A stretch of DNA of 44,151 nucleotides from positions 1 to 44,151 of the forward strand of contig JAAYPO010000057.1 in the NCBI GenBank assembly GCA_012519745.1, given 5' to 3'. Positions 7,056 through 15,408 of the stretch are shown piece after piece (the first letter of the stretch is position 1; every line of letters starts with the position of its first letter). A program made the translations under genes and the position numbers. Under the pieces are notes generated by a model. The model had not been told where the DNA came from. It saw nothing but the letters and a program-made list of their open reading frames with translations, and ran no database searches. The stretch is from Clostridiaceae bacterium. GTDB taxonomy: Bacteria; Bacillota; Clostridia; Acetivibrionales; DTU013.

Positions 7056-8264
7056 CTATCTCAGCATTGCACTCAGATTTCCGGCACTTATCAATGCAGT
7101 CACTGAAATCAAAAACATGAATGCCACCGCTGCAGTCAGCGCAAAAATGTAGAGCATTGACCCTGCCACATCATTTATACAATTTGTTATCCTTGTCTCG
7201 GAGATCGGCTCAAGCAATGCACTGGCAGCCTTAAACAGACCAACCATAGCGATGATCTTGAGCAAAGGCACTACACATATCAAAAGTATCCCTATCATAG
7301 CCGCTGCTCCGGCTGCATTCTTGATCAGCAGTGTACATCCTATGACAGTGTCTGCGGCATCGGCAAGGGTCTTTCCGACTATCGGTATAAATGTGCTTAT
7401 TGCAAATTTCGCAGCCTTTTGTGTAGCTCCGTCGATCACTGCTCCAAGCGACCCCTGCAATGTCACTGCGATTATGAATACTGTCAGAATAATTCCAAGG
7501 GCCCAGGAAACTATCTGTTTTATCAAATTAACAAGTCTTGTGAGCTGTATCTTATCCGATATATTGTTTACGATCATCAATATATTCGACATGAACACCA
7601 GCGGGACAAACACATTCCTTATCAGGGTAGCTGCCGTTTCTACTATCAACAGGAGGACAGGATGCATTATTCCGCCGGCAGTAATATTGCCTCCTGAAAT
7701 GAGCAGCGCCAGTAAAACAGGGATCGTCGCATACATAAACCCCACCATACTGTCAATAATACCGGTGCCCATTTCGATCACAGTACCAAAGCTGACCAGC
7801 AGTATCGATACCGTCACTATGTAGCAAACATAGAATGCGATCCGGCCTGCACCCTCGCTCATAAAATCAGCCTGAAGATTCTTTAAAAGCGCACATATGA
7901 TAACAAGCACCGTTATTTTTATAAGGATCCCCATGTTTTGATAAAACTCCTTGAAAACCAACCTAAGGGCGTTGCCTCCGATACCTTTGAGGTCGATCCC
8001 GGCAGACCCGCTCAGCAAATCATTCATAAGCTCGTCCGCATCATACCCGCCAAGCAGATCCATGCTTTCGTCATCGACATAGTTCTCCAGCTCATCCCTG
8101 ATCCTGTCCAACCCGCCCATATCATATTGACGCCGAATCAACCCTTCGGTTTCTTCATTTTGGGCTGCACCTTCCTCTGCAGCGCATAAGACCGGCATGA
8201 ACAGCAGGAGAATGATGAAAATCGATACAGTCTTCATTTTTGTTTTTAGTCTTTTGTAATGCAT
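7056..8264 (-). CDS. spoIIIAE: Stage III sporulation protein AE
   Basis: SpoIIIAE is the multipass membrane subunit of the SpoIIIA channel. The 402-aa protein starts with a signal-like segment (MKTVSIFIILLLFMPVLC), followed by an acidic outer region (YDMGGLDRIRDELENYVDDE) and about seven hydrophobic helices, including LLALLISGGNITAGGIMHP and FIPIVGKTLADAADTVIGC. The ATG at 8264 has GGAG nine bases ahead; a TTG at 8279 abutting spoIIIAD is less likely. Confidence 0.93.
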   Translation of the reverse strand: MHYKRLKTKMKTVSIFIILLLFMPVLCAAEEGAAQNEETEGLIRRQYDMGGLDRIRDELENYVDDESMDLLGGYDADELMNDLLSGSAGIDLKGIGGNALRLVFKEFYQNMGILIKITVLVIICALLKNLQADFMSEGAGRIAFYVCYIVTVSILLVSFGTVIEMGTGIIDSMVGFMYATIPVLLALLISGGNITAGGIMHPVLLLIVETAATLIRNVFVPLVFMSNILMIVNNISDKIQLTRLVNLIKQIVSWALGIILTVFIIAVTLQGSLGAVIDGATQKAAKFAISTFIPIVGKTLADAADTVIGCTLLIKNAAGAAAMIGILLICVVPLLKIIAMVGLFKAASALLEPISETRITNCINDVAGSMLYIFALTAAVAFMFLISVTALISAGNLSAMLR

Positions 8265-8279
8265 ATGCTTAGTCTCCAA

Positions 8280-8666
8280 TCAAGGCATGATTTTTAGTAT
8301 CAGGTCCATCAGGGAGGTGATCACCGGTACAGCCAGAACGACGATCATGACCTTTCCTGCCATCTCGATCTTTGATGCTATCGCTCCCTCGCCGGCATCC
8401 CTGCATATCTCAGCCCCAAATTCTGCTATGTATGCAATTCCGGTTATTTTCAGTACTGTGATGAAATACGCCGGCTTTATGCCGGCCTTGTCCGCATATT
8501 CACCAAGCATATCTACAACTGCCGAGAGCTTTGCAGCCAGCATCAAAAAAATCATTGCGCCTGCCACTATGCTTACCTGTACAGCGATCTCAGGCTTTTG
8601 CTTCCTTAAAACGATTATTATCAATGTTGATACAAGTCCTATCCCGATTATCTGCAGAATTTCCAT
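8280..8666 (-). CDS. spoIIIAD: Stage III sporulation protein AD
   Basis: This 128-aa protein has about four hydrophobic helices and the family sequence TVLKITGIAYIAEFGAEICR followed by DAGEGAIASKIEMAGKV. With SpoIIIAC it is thought to form the membrane base of the channel; both resemble FliQ-type export proteins. GAGAG precedes the ATG. It abuts the spoIIIAE frame. Confidence 0.94.
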   Translation of the reverse strand: MEILQIIGIGLVSTLIIIVLRKQKPEIAVQVSIVAGAMIFLMLAAKLSAVVDMLGEYADKAGIKPAYFITVLKITGIAYIAEFGAEICRDAGEGAIASKIEMAGKVMIVVLAVPVITSLMDLILKIMP

Positions 8667-8684
8667 CTATCTCTCTCCCAGCCG

Positions 8685-8882
8685 TCAGTCAAGTCTGAAT
8701 ATTGTTTTGACCGTATCAAACAGCACTGCGATCTCCTTTACCACCATCAGAAGAACCACGATCAGTCCCGCAAGGGTAGTCATCATTGCCTGCTCTTCTC
8801 TTCCGGACCTTATCAGCAGTTGATTGAGCACCGCAACAAGTATTCCGATAGCCGCTATCCTGAAAATCAAGTCAACTCCCAT
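8685..8882 (-). CDS. spoIIIAC: Stage III sporulation protein AC
   Basis: This 65-aa two-helix membrane protein matches the SpoIIIAC length and pattern: LIFRIAAIGILVAVLNQLL, then a short polar loop RSGREEQA and a second helix with MTTLAGLIVVLLMVVKEI. It is a small membrane subunit of the mother-cell feeding complex. AAGGGG lies 10 nt before the ATG. The 76-bp gap to spoIIIAB is the widest between the first members of this operon and shows no terminator. Confidence 0.94.
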   Translation of the reverse strand: MGVDLIFRIAAIGILVAVLNQLLIRSGREEQAMMTTLAGLIVVLLMVVKEIAVLFDTVKTIFRLD

Positions 8883-8958
8883 AACCGAACAACCCCTTTT
8901 CTAATGATTCAACGAATATCTTAAGTAACAATATTATCAGCGGAGGCAAAATATGCAG

Positions 8959-9480
8959 TTACAGAAGTACTATTACCAAAGCTATACCACCGAGCATCCC
9001 CAGGCTTTTGTACATATTTTCGTTCTTTTTTTTGCTTTCCTCCGCTTTGTCCTCCTGCAAAGACAGCTGCCCCAGTGTCAGACGGATATTTTTTACCTGG
9101 CCCTCTATATCCGTATTTCCAAGCAGCTTGCCAAAGGACAGCAGTATCTCTTCATCCTCTTTATTCAGCGCTGTTGTCCTTATACATTGCCGCACCGCCT
9201 TTGTCCATGCCTCCGAAGCATTCGGAGCGTTCCCTTCCTTCAATATTTCAACAGTCCTTCTGAAAAAGATCCCGGTTCCGCTTCCTCCCACCCTGCCGAT
9301 CCTCTCAAATGCTTCGGTGATGATATCGGAAAGGTAGCTGATCTGATTTTCAAACATCTGCAGCAGGCCCTGAAGCTCTCTCAGCTGCCTTGGCCTCTTG
9401 CTGCAGTCACCGGACAGTATAAACCCCAAAAAGCTGCAGGATAAAATCACTATTATGCTGCCGGCTATCTTAAAGAGCAT
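8959..9480 (-). CDS. spoIIIAB: Stage III sporulation protein AB
   Basis: The 173-aa protein has an N-terminal membrane helix (about 5-22), a helical soluble region with RPRQLRELQGLLQMFENQIS, and a C-terminal helix (MLGGIALVIVLL). Its soluble part resembles GspF-type secretion platform proteins. It overlaps the spoIIIAA stop by 11 bp, implying translational coupling. Confidence 0.92.
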   Translation of the reverse strand: MLFKIAGSIIVILSCSFLGFILSGDCSKRPRQLRELQGLLQMFENQISYLSDIITEAFERIGRVGGSGTGIFFRRTVEILKEGNAPNASEAWTKAVRQCIRTTALNKEDEEILLSFGKLLGNTDIEGQVKNIRLTLGQLSLQEDKAEESKKKNENMYKSLGMLGGIALVIVLL

Positions 9481-10492
9481 CTGTACCTACCCCCGTCAAA
9501 ACACTCATATTTGTCCCGTCTATCACCTCGGCAAGGGAGCCGGGACCATTTGTATCATTGAGCACTATATACCTTTCAAATACTTTGTCTTGCACAAGCA
9601 TAAGTACCTCCCTCCTGCTTTTCAGCTCCGAGATATTGTAGCCGTGAGCCGTGGTTATGATCCTCACTCCGGCATTGAGTACGCTATGTACAGCCTGCCT
9701 GTCGCCCTCGTTCCCAATTTCATCGGTGATTATCACCTTTGGGGACATGGATCTTATCATCATTTTCATTCCGATGTTCTTAGGACAGCCGTCCAGCACA
9801 TCCGTCCTGATCCCCACATCGTTCTGGGGTATACCCTTCACACAGGCGGCAAGCTCGGACCTTTCATCCACTATTGCTACCTTGACTCCTTTGAACCCTG
9901 TATCGGGCATCCCATTGCTCAGATTCCTGGCGATATCTCTGAGGATCGTCGTTTTACCGCATTGAGGCGGTGATATGATCAGCGTATTGAATATATCAGA
10001 GGCATTTTTAACAATATAGCCCATGACCTTTGACGAGCATCCGAATATTTGATTTGACAGTCTTATATTGAGTCCTGAAATATCCTTGATATTTTTCACC
10101 CCTGAAGCGTCAAGGACGACCCTCCCTGTGAGTCCTACCCTGTGGCCCCCTCTTATGGTTATGTAACCGTTTTTTATCTCCTCCTGATAGGCATAGACGG
10201 AGTTTTCGCTCATCATTTCTATGGAATTTTTTATATCCTCCTGTGTTACGGTAAAACTGCCTGAAGGCTTTGATGAGGGAAGCCCGTCCCTGCCGATAAA
10301 CCATTCCCTGCAGCTGTTGAGCATAACAAGGGGCTTATCCGCCCTCAGACGTATCTCTTCCAGCGGTTCGAGCCCATAGATCATTGCTCCTTCAATAGCA
10401 GCCGCAACTCTCTTTGAAAGCACGGGAAGTATATCCTTATTAAGACTGCTTGTACTCTTCAGCGAAATATTATGTCCATTGCAGGTTTTCAT
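9470..10492 (-). CDS. spoIIIAA: Stage III sporulation protein AA, secretion-type ATPase
   Basis: SpoIIIAA is the cytosolic ATPase that may power the SpoIIIA channel. The 340-aa protein has a Walker A motif PPQCGKTT at about residues 175-182, an ATP-site aspartate run KVAIVDERSELAA, and the Walker B-like KVIITDEIGNEGDRQAV, as in type II/IV secretion ATPases. The N-terminal LEPLEEIRLRADKPL and RGGHRVGLTGRV are family-typical. The open frame runs up to 10576, but the ATG at 10492 has GAGGT in front and gives normal length. A strong terminator separates the operon from lepB. Sigma-E control is expected from the family; I found no clear -10/-35 pair. Confidence 0.93.
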   Translation of the reverse strand: MKTCNGHNISLKSTSSLNKDILPVLSKRVAAAIEGAMIYGLEPLEEIRLRADKPLVMLNSCREWFIGRDGLPSSKPSGSFTVTQEDIKNSIEMMSENSVYAYQEEIKNGYITIRGGHRVGLTGRVVLDASGVKNIKDISGLNIRLSNQIFGCSSKVMGYIVKNASDIFNTLIISPPQCGKTTILRDIARNLSNGMPDTGFKGVKVAIVDERSELAACVKGIPQNDVGIRTDVLDGCPKNIGMKMMIRSMSPKVIITDEIGNEGDRQAVHSVLNAGVRIITTAHGYNISELKSRREVLMLVQDKVFERYIVLNDTNGPGSLAEVIDGTNMSVLTGVGTDAL

Positions 10493-10585
10493 ATGTACCT
10501 CACATTTCTCTGTCCCGGTATTTTGTGATAAACAAACGCCTTGCCCGATACTTATACTTATTAGGCTTTGTCCCATTTTATGACT

Positions 10586-10654
10586 AAAAAAGGAGCCGGC
10601 ATAACAGAAAGACAGTCATTGAACAATAACTGTCTTTCTGCTAAGCCGGCTCCT
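10586..10654 (-). terminator. Strong intrinsic terminator after lepB
   Basis: On the minus strand AGGAGCCGGC pairs with GCCGGCTCCT (10654-10645 with 10600-10591). An inner stem CAGAAAGACAGT/ACTGTCTTTCTG continues the helix to a 12-nt loop, and a T run follows. It is one of the longest hairpins in the window and isolates spoIIIA from lepB. Confidence 0.9.
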
Positions 10655-10667
10655 ATATCAACTATTA

Positions 10668-11270
10668 TTATTTCAGTTTTCCGAATTTATCGAGGGGCCA
10701 GAATCTGAATACCGCCTTGCCTTCTATCTGTCTGCGGTCTATTGTCCCAAAGGTCCTGCTGTCCTTGCTGACCTCCCGGTTATCCCCCAGCACAAAAAAT
10801 TCTCCGTCCTTTAGTTTTATTGGGAAGCTCTGCTCCCTTTGGTATGTCTCTCCCCTGACATATGGCTCCATGAGCTCTTTACCGTTAATGTAGACCTTCC
10901 CGTCACGTATATCGACTTCATCGCCTGCAGTTGCTATGACTCTCTTGACAAGTCTGACATTGGTCTTGCTCCAGACAGGCTTGAATATTTCACTGACATC
11001 TGTCAGATATACCCTTACCCTGTCAAAATAGTTTTCCGGGTACTTGTCCTCCAGAAAAACGATTATATCTCCCTTTGAGGGATCACCAAATGCAAAGCTC
11101 AGCTTCTCAACGAAAAGGTGCTGACCCTCTGTCAGCGTGTTCTGCATGGAAGTCTGTCTGACCTGTGTTGTTGCAAACACAGCCGTATTCAGCACGGAAA
11201 CGATAAGAAACGCTGTGCCGAACACAACGATCCACTCCCATATTTCCTTGAGTACTGTTTTAGCAGACAT
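10668..11270 (-). CDS. lepB: Signal peptidase I
   Basis: LepB cleaves signal peptides from exported proteins on the outer face of the membrane. The 200-aa protein has one N-terminal membrane helix (about 12-34). The catalytic serine is S41 in QTSMQNTL, and the general-base lysine is K109 in RLVKRVIA. The third conserved box is GDNREVSKDSR at about 162-172. The usual SM-x-P-T-L box has N instead of P at the fourth place. Length and single anchor are typical of Gram-positive SipS enzymes. It lies between two terminators and is likely a single-gene unit, though no promoter stands out in the short gap. Confidence 0.94.
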   Translation of the reverse strand: MSAKTVLKEIWEWIVVFGTAFLIVSVLNTAVFATTQVRQTSMQNTLTEGQHLFVEKLSFAFGDPSKGDIIVFLEDKYPENYFDRVRVYLTDVSEIFKPVWSKTNVRLVKRVIATAGDEVDIRDGKVYINGKELMEPYVRGETYQREQSFPIKLKDGEFFVLGDNREVSKDSRTFGTIDRRQIEGKAVFRFWPLDKFGKLK

Positions 11271-11307
11271 ATCGACACCCCTTTTGTGTATTCAGGCCAA
11301 ACACCAA

Positions 11308-11342
11308 TAAAAAGGCGGGTCTTCTGTCTCCAGGACCCACCT
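11308..11342 (-). terminator. Intrinsic terminator after the CD1247-type gene
   Basis: On the minus strand AGGTGGGTC and GACCCGCCT pair (one G-T wobble) around a 12-nt loop and are followed by TTTTT. It lies 41 bp past the stop of the upstream gene. Confidence 0.8.
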
Positions 11343-11382
11343 GATACAACCCCTTGGTGCGTATCAACCTCCACTTGCCATA

Positions 11383-11847
11383 TCAGTCCTCCGGATCGTC
11401 ACCGCATTCATGACAATCCTGGCAGTCACAGTTCCATTCGATCTCGATTTCCTTATTGCAATGAGGACAGAGGACAGTGTCCTTCTTCATAAAAGCGTCA
11501 TGAAGATTCACTGTTTCACCACAGTGAGGACAGTCAAATTCTGCAAATATTTCTTCCTCATCATCGTCCTCATCATCGTCGTCATCATCATCGTCATCGC
11601 AGTATTCGTCAGCATCATCATCGAAGTCATATATCAGACTTTCGATCTCGGCCAAATCCTCATCCATCTCGTCCACCTGTTCACTTAGCTGTTCCTGTAC
11701 TTCTTCCATATCATCAACTGCCAGGGCCATATCGTCAAGGACTTCCAAAATCGCTTTGAACAGCTTTCCCTCATTTGTGGTTTGATCCAGCTGCATTCCC
11801 TCCGCCAGACCCTTGAGATATGCTACCTTTTCTTTTAAGTAATTCAT
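11383..11847 (-). CDS. CD1247-type N-terminal domain protein with acidic tract and zinc ribbon
   Basis: This 154-aa protein starts with a helical domain (YLKEKVAYLKGLAEGMQLD) shared with the clostridial CD1247 family. It continues with a coiled-coil acidic region and an almost pure Asp/Glu tract of about 25 residues, and ends in a zinc ribbon (CPHC about 40 residues before the end, a second CPHC 23 residues later). A further Cys cluster, CDCQDCHEC, closes the protein. The acidic tract is encoded by imperfect ATC/GTC trinucleotide repeats (about 11558-11625). The ATG at 11847 has GGAGG in front; the frame extends to 11883 without one. Function unknown; the family is often next to efp. Confidence 0.8.
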   Translation of the reverse strand: MNYLKEKVAYLKGLAEGMQLDQTTNEGKLFKAILEVLDDMALAVDDMEEVQEQLSEQVDEMDEDLAEIESLIYDFDDDADEYCDDDDDDDDDEDDDEEEIFAEFDCPHCGETVNLHDAFMKKDTVLCPHCNKEIEIEWNCDCQDCHECGDDPED

Positions 11848-11928
11848 AAGTACCTCCATTATATTACATACACGATATTTCACTTCTAAATAATATTCCC
11901 GCCGAATATCACATTATACAACTACAGG

Positions 11929-12486
11929 TCATGCCCTTTCCAGATAATCGCCGGTCCTGGTGTCTATCCTGATGATATCCCCCTGGTTTATAAAGAGCGG
12001 GACCTTGACTACGGCGCCTGTATCAAGGGTTGCAGGCTTCGTTGCTCCCGTTGCGGTATCACCCTTGAAGCCGGGCTCAGTCTCAATGACCTCCAGCTCC
12101 ACAAATGTCGGGGGCTCGATGCCAAATACATTTCCCTTGAAGGAAAGTATCTTGACTATCATATTCTCCTTTACAAACCTGAAGGTATCTCCAATGGTAT
12201 CCTTGCTGATGGGCAGCTGCTCATAAGACTCCATATCCATAAAATAGAAAAGGTCTCCGTCATTATACAGATACTGCATATCCTTCCTCTCGATATGCGC
12301 TCTGGGCATTTTGTCAGTAGGATTGAAGGTCCTTTCCACCGTTGCGCCTGTGATGACATTCTTCAGCTTTGTCCTGACAAACGCAGCGCCCTTTCCCGGT
12401 TTTACATGCTGGAATTCGACGATCTGGAATACCTGTCCGTCCAATTCGAATGTCGCGCCGTTTCTAAAATCTCCCGCTGTTATCAT
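11929..12486 (-). CDS. efp: Elongation factor P
   Basis: EF-P binds between the ribosomal P and E sites and relieves stalling at proline runs. The 185-aa protein has all three OB/KOW domains. The conserved tip loop reads [16 protein letters not shown] with the lysine at about residue 32, which is the modification position in many bacteria. The C-terminal [12 protein letters not shown] is typical. GGAGG precedes the ATG, and a good sigma-A promoter lies about 80 bp upstream, so efp need not depend on the peptidase gene transcript. No epmA or ymfI-type modification gene is nearby. Confidence 0.96.
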   Translation of the reverse strand: MITAGDFRNGATFELDGQVFQIVEFQHVKPGKGAAFVRTKLKNVITGATVERTFNPTDKMPRAHIERKDMQYLYNDGDLFYFMDMESYEQLPISKDTIGDTFRFVKENMIVKILSFKGNVFGIEPPTFVELEVIETEPGFKGDTATGATKPATLDTGAVVKVPLFINQGDIIRIDTRTGDYLERA

Positions 12487-12564
12487 AAATACCTACCTCC
12501 GTTGTTTTATATCTGATACAGATTTGTTCCAATAGCTGCATATGTACCCTATAGTAACTATATA

Positions 12565-12593
12565 ATAATAAGTTAAATAAACACTCATTTCAA
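12565..12593 (-). promoter_or_regulatory. Sigma-A promoter of efp
   Basis: TTGAAA (12593-12588), a 17-nt spacer and TATTAT (12570-12565) on the minus strand each match consensus at five of six positions. Confidence 0.7.
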
Positions 12594-12614
12594 GGAAAAT
12601 TTTCGCCACACCTG

Positions 12615-13691
12615 CTACAAAACTATCATGTCCTTCGTCGAAGCAGTTAAAACACGTGCTTTCATACCGTCTGCCACCACCATATCTTCGATCCTGACGC
12701 CTCCGAGGTCAGGAAGGTAAATACCGGGTTCCACAGTCACCACCATTCCATCCTTCAGTATCATATCACCTCTGACCGACAATGTGGGATCCTCGTGGAT
12801 CTCAAGGCCGGTCCCATGGCCGAGGCCATGGCCGAAATATTCCCCGTAGCCGGCTTTGCAAATAAACTCTCTTACCACGGCATCGATCTGTTTTCCGGAC
12901 CTTCCGGATTGCACAGCCTCCAGTCCCAACAAGTTGGCCTCCAGAACAATATTGTATATCTTCTCCATCTCGCCGGCGGGTTTGCCGAGAAACACAGTCC
13001 TGGTGATATCGGAGCAGTATCCTTCATATATAGCTCCGAAATCCATGGTAATAACATCGCCTGCCTGGACTTCTTTATCCGATGCTACTCCGTGGGGCAT
13101 CGAAGCCCGTCTGCCGGAGGCCACTATCGTTTCGAAAGAAGGGCCTTGTGCTCCGAGACGTTTCATATGATGCTCTATCTCAGCGGCGATCTCGAGCTCG
13201 GAAATACCGGGCCTGATAAAGCCAAGGATATGCGAAAATACCTGATCTGCTATATCAACGGATTTCTTTATCAGCCTGAGCTCAGCATCCTCCTTCACTA
13301 TCCTAAGCTCCTCCGCCATCCTCCCGAGGGGTACCAGCCTGACTGACAGCTTATTTGTGTAATCGGTATATTGAGAATATGTCAGGTCACTGTCTTCAAA
13401 GGATAATTCACTTATATTATCACTTTCAAGCAGTTTGTTAAGTTCATCGTATACGCTTCCCTGATAGCGCACTATTTCATAGTCGGGAGCCTGCGCCGCA
13501 GCCTGCTGCGTGTATCTGAAATCCGTTATCAGCGCTGCCCTGTCATGAGTGATGTACAATATGGCCGATGTCCCGGTAAAACCAGACAAGTACATATAGT
13601 TCACCCTTTTAGTTATAAGGGCCGCATCTAAATTCTTCAGCTTCATCTTTGTGCGAAGCTTTTCTAATCTGCCTTGATATGTTTTAGACAA
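12615..13691 (-). CDS. M24 family Xaa-Pro aminopeptidase
   Basis: This 358-aa cytosolic metallopeptidase should remove N-terminal residues that precede proline. The N-terminal creatinase-like domain spans about residues 1-130. The catalytic domain shows the five metal ligands: two Asp in TMDFGAIYEGYCSDITRT, His in GHGLGHGTGLEIHEDP, and two Glu in EPGIYLPDLGGVRIED. I place the start at the TTG at 13691, which has AAAGGAG eight bases ahead; the frame continues to 13715 without a site and would overlap aroQ. It sits between aroQ and efp, the common Firmicutes order (yqhS-yqhT-efp). Confidence 0.92.
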   Translation of the reverse strand: MSKTYQGRLEKLRTKMKLKNLDAALITKRVNYMYLSGFTGTSAILYITHDRAALITDFRYTQQAAAQAPDYEIVRYQGSVYDELNKLLESDNISELSFEDSDLTYSQYTDYTNKLSVRLVPLGRMAEELRIVKEDAELRLIKKSVDIADQVFSHILGFIRPGISELEIAAEIEHHMKRLGAQGPSFETIVASGRRASMPHGVASDKEVQAGDVITMDFGAIYEGYCSDITRTVFLGKPAGEMEKIYNIVLEANLLGLEAVQSGRSGKQIDAVVREFICKAGYGEYFGHGLGHGTGLEIHEDPTLSVRGDMILKDGMVVTVEPGIYLPDLGGVRIEDMVVADGMKARVLTASTKDMIVL

Positions 13692-13707
13692 TTTGGTTTC
13701 TCCTTTT

Positions 13708-14148
13708 CTAATCACCCAGAATCATCGACGCCGCTCTGAGAGCAACCAAATAGCTGTCTGCTCCGAAACCGCTTATCTGTCCGGTGCAGACAGGAGCTAT
13801 GACCGACCTGCTCCTGAAATCCTCTCTTGCATGTATGTTGGACAGATGTACTTCGATGCATGGCAGCTCGACAGCCTTTACTGCATCCCTTATCGCTATA
13901 CTGTAATGAGTATATGCACCTGGATTGAGTAAAACAAGATCATATTTCCCTCTTGCTTCATGGAGCTTGTCTATGATCTCACCCTCATGGTTGGTCTGTA
14001 CAAAATCCACATCCAGCCCCAGCAGTTCGGCCTCGCGATTTACTTCAGCTGCTATCCCGGCAAGGGTGACAGTTCCGTAGATATCCGTTTCCCTTGTACC
14101 GAGCAGATTCAGGTTGGGACCGTTTATTACTATGATCTTTTTAAGCAT
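13708..14148 (-). CDS. aroQ: Type II 3-dehydroquinate dehydratase
   Basis: AroQ converts 3-dehydroquinate to 3-dehydroshikimate, the third step to chorismate. The 146-aa length fits the dodecameric type II family. Motifs are INGPNLNLLGTRETDIYG (with the catalytic Tyr), LNPGAYTHYSIAIRDA (Asn and active-site His region) and EVHLSNIHAREDFR. The frame runs up to 14187, but the ATG at 14148 gives the canonical MLKKIIVINGPN start with GGGG upstream. aroE lies 1.3 kb upstream, with two unrelated genes between. Confidence 0.96.
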   Translation of the reverse strand: MLKKIIVINGPNLNLLGTRETDIYGTVTLAGIAAEVNREAELLGLDVDFVQTNHEGEIIDKLHEARGKYDLVLLNPGAYTHYSIAIRDAVKAVELPCIEVHLSNIHAREDFRSRSVIAPVCTGQISGFGADSYLVALRAASMILGD

Positions 14149-14218
14149 ATTGATATGATTCCCCTTTACAATGCCATATATCCGCAAATATCGTGCCCCT
14201 CAGAAGCTGCGGCTGTCA

Positions 14219-14482
14219 TCAGTGTCTGGGTTTTCTCTTGACAAGCACCGCGGCTTTTGTTACTGCCGCTACCACATCGACCTCGAACTGCTGACCGAGA
14301 GTATTGATCTTTGAATAAAGCTCACCTTTTTCCGTTACGACATACTTGGGCGGCAGGTCATTTAGCGCTATGGCTGCTATATCAAGAAGACACTTTTCAC
14401 AGGTGCACATATTGATATCTGACAAAATTTCCTTCATCTGCCCGAATACTATCTCTTCCATGTAGTTTTTTATTTGTGCCAT
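14219..14482 (-). CDS. ComFB-like late competence protein
   Basis: This 87-aa protein carries the ComFB pattern: a Cys cluster MCTCEKCLLDIAAIALNDLP with PPKYVVTEKGELY next, and the C-terminal KPRH. The three clustered Cys (C-x-C-x2-C) may bind metal. Family members are encoded near competence or type IV pilus genes, but their role is poorly known; some cyanobacterial ComFB proteins bind cyclic nucleotides. The next gene upstream encodes a prepilin peptidase, which fits a pilus or DNA-uptake link. GGAGG precedes the ATG. Confidence 0.85.
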   Translation of the reverse strand: MAQIKNYMEEIVFGQMKEILSDINMCTCEKCLLDIAAIALNDLPPKYVVTEKGELYSKINTLGQQFEVDVVAAVTKAAVLVKRKPRH

Positions 14483-14532
14483 TGTATTACCTCCTCTGCC
14501 GGTATATATGTTTTTTTATCCATCACATCCTG

Positions 14533-15333
14533 TCAGAACCTCATATAACTGAAAAACCACTGTACAAGCTCCCATCCCCACATGATCGTCACAAAGGCCC
14601 CTATCACGATAAAGGGACCAAATGCAACAGTATCCTTTCTCTTCTTTATCCCAAAAAGCATAAGAGCCATCGAGATCAGTCCTCCCAACAGTACCGAGGC
14701 AGCGAGAGCAGTTATGCACAGCTTGTAGCCAAGGAACAGCCCAATGGGAGCCATCAGCTTCACATCGCCCATGCCCATGGCATCCTCTGTTCTGTAGATC
14801 AGCGATCCCAGGATAGCTACCAGAAGCAGAAAGCCTGACCCCGGCAGGAGTCCCGCCAGCGGCGTCCACCATTTGCTGTCGCCGAATATCCAGGGCATGG
14901 GACTGATACAGTTGTACACAAAAAAGAGCATGCCGCCTGCGAGTCCGGCCAGCACAAGACCGTTAGGTATGATCCTGTGGTCGATATCGATAAAGAATAC
15001 CGCTATCAACAGCATGATCAAATATGCATATGCGAAAAAAGGAACAGTAAAGCCATACTTTGAAAAAAGCACTATGAATATGACCGCCGTCAGAAGCTCT
15101 ACCAGCGGATAGCGCGGTGATATCCGCTCACCGCAATGCCTGCATTTGCCTCTGAGGAATATGTAGCTCAATACAGGGACAAGGTCGATGGCTGTGAGCC
15201 TGCTGCCGCAGCCGGTACATGCAGAGGGCGGGGAAACGATGGATCTGCCCTCAGGTATACGGCATATCATAACATTTACAAAGGAACCTACGATAAGCCC
15301 CAAAATAAAAATAATCACATATAAAGCAGCCAT
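14533..15333 (-). CDS. Prepilin peptidase / N-methyltransferase (type IV pilin or competence)
   Basis: This 266-aa multipass protein cleaves type III signal peptides of pilins and methylates the new N-terminus. The N-terminal helix and GSFVNVMICRIPEG are diagnostic. Two CxxC pairs (CTGCG at about 39-43 and CRHCG at about 64-68) form the methylase-linked zinc site. The two catalytic aspartates lie in FFIDIDHRIIP and GMGDVKLMA. About seven membrane helices follow. No pilin, PilB or PilC genes are in the window, so its substrates are encoded elsewhere. It may be called PilD or ComC in other genomes. Confidence 0.95.
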   Translation of the reverse strand: MAALYVIIFILGLIVGSFVNVMICRIPEGRSIVSPPSACTGCGSRLTAIDLVPVLSYIFLRGKCRHCGERISPRYPLVELLTAVIFIVLFSKYGFTVPFFAYAYLIMLLIAVFFIDIDHRIIPNGLVLAGLAGGMLFFVYNCISPMPWIFGDSKWWTPLAGLLPGSGFLLLVAILGSLIYRTEDAMGMGDVKLMAPIGLFLGYKLCITALAASVLLGGLISMALMLFGIKKRKDTVAFGPFIVIGAFVTIMWGWELVQWFFSYMRF

Positions 15334-15408
15334 AATTCACCCGACCTGACCTTGAATATTTTAATAAAATCTAATTTCGTTAATTCTCCATGCAGTATAA
15401 AAAACCCT

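Noticed and set aside
10493-10590. Sigma-E promoter for spoIIIA
   Set aside because: A CATAAAAT box resembles the -10, but no -35 lies at the right distance, so I did not annotate it.
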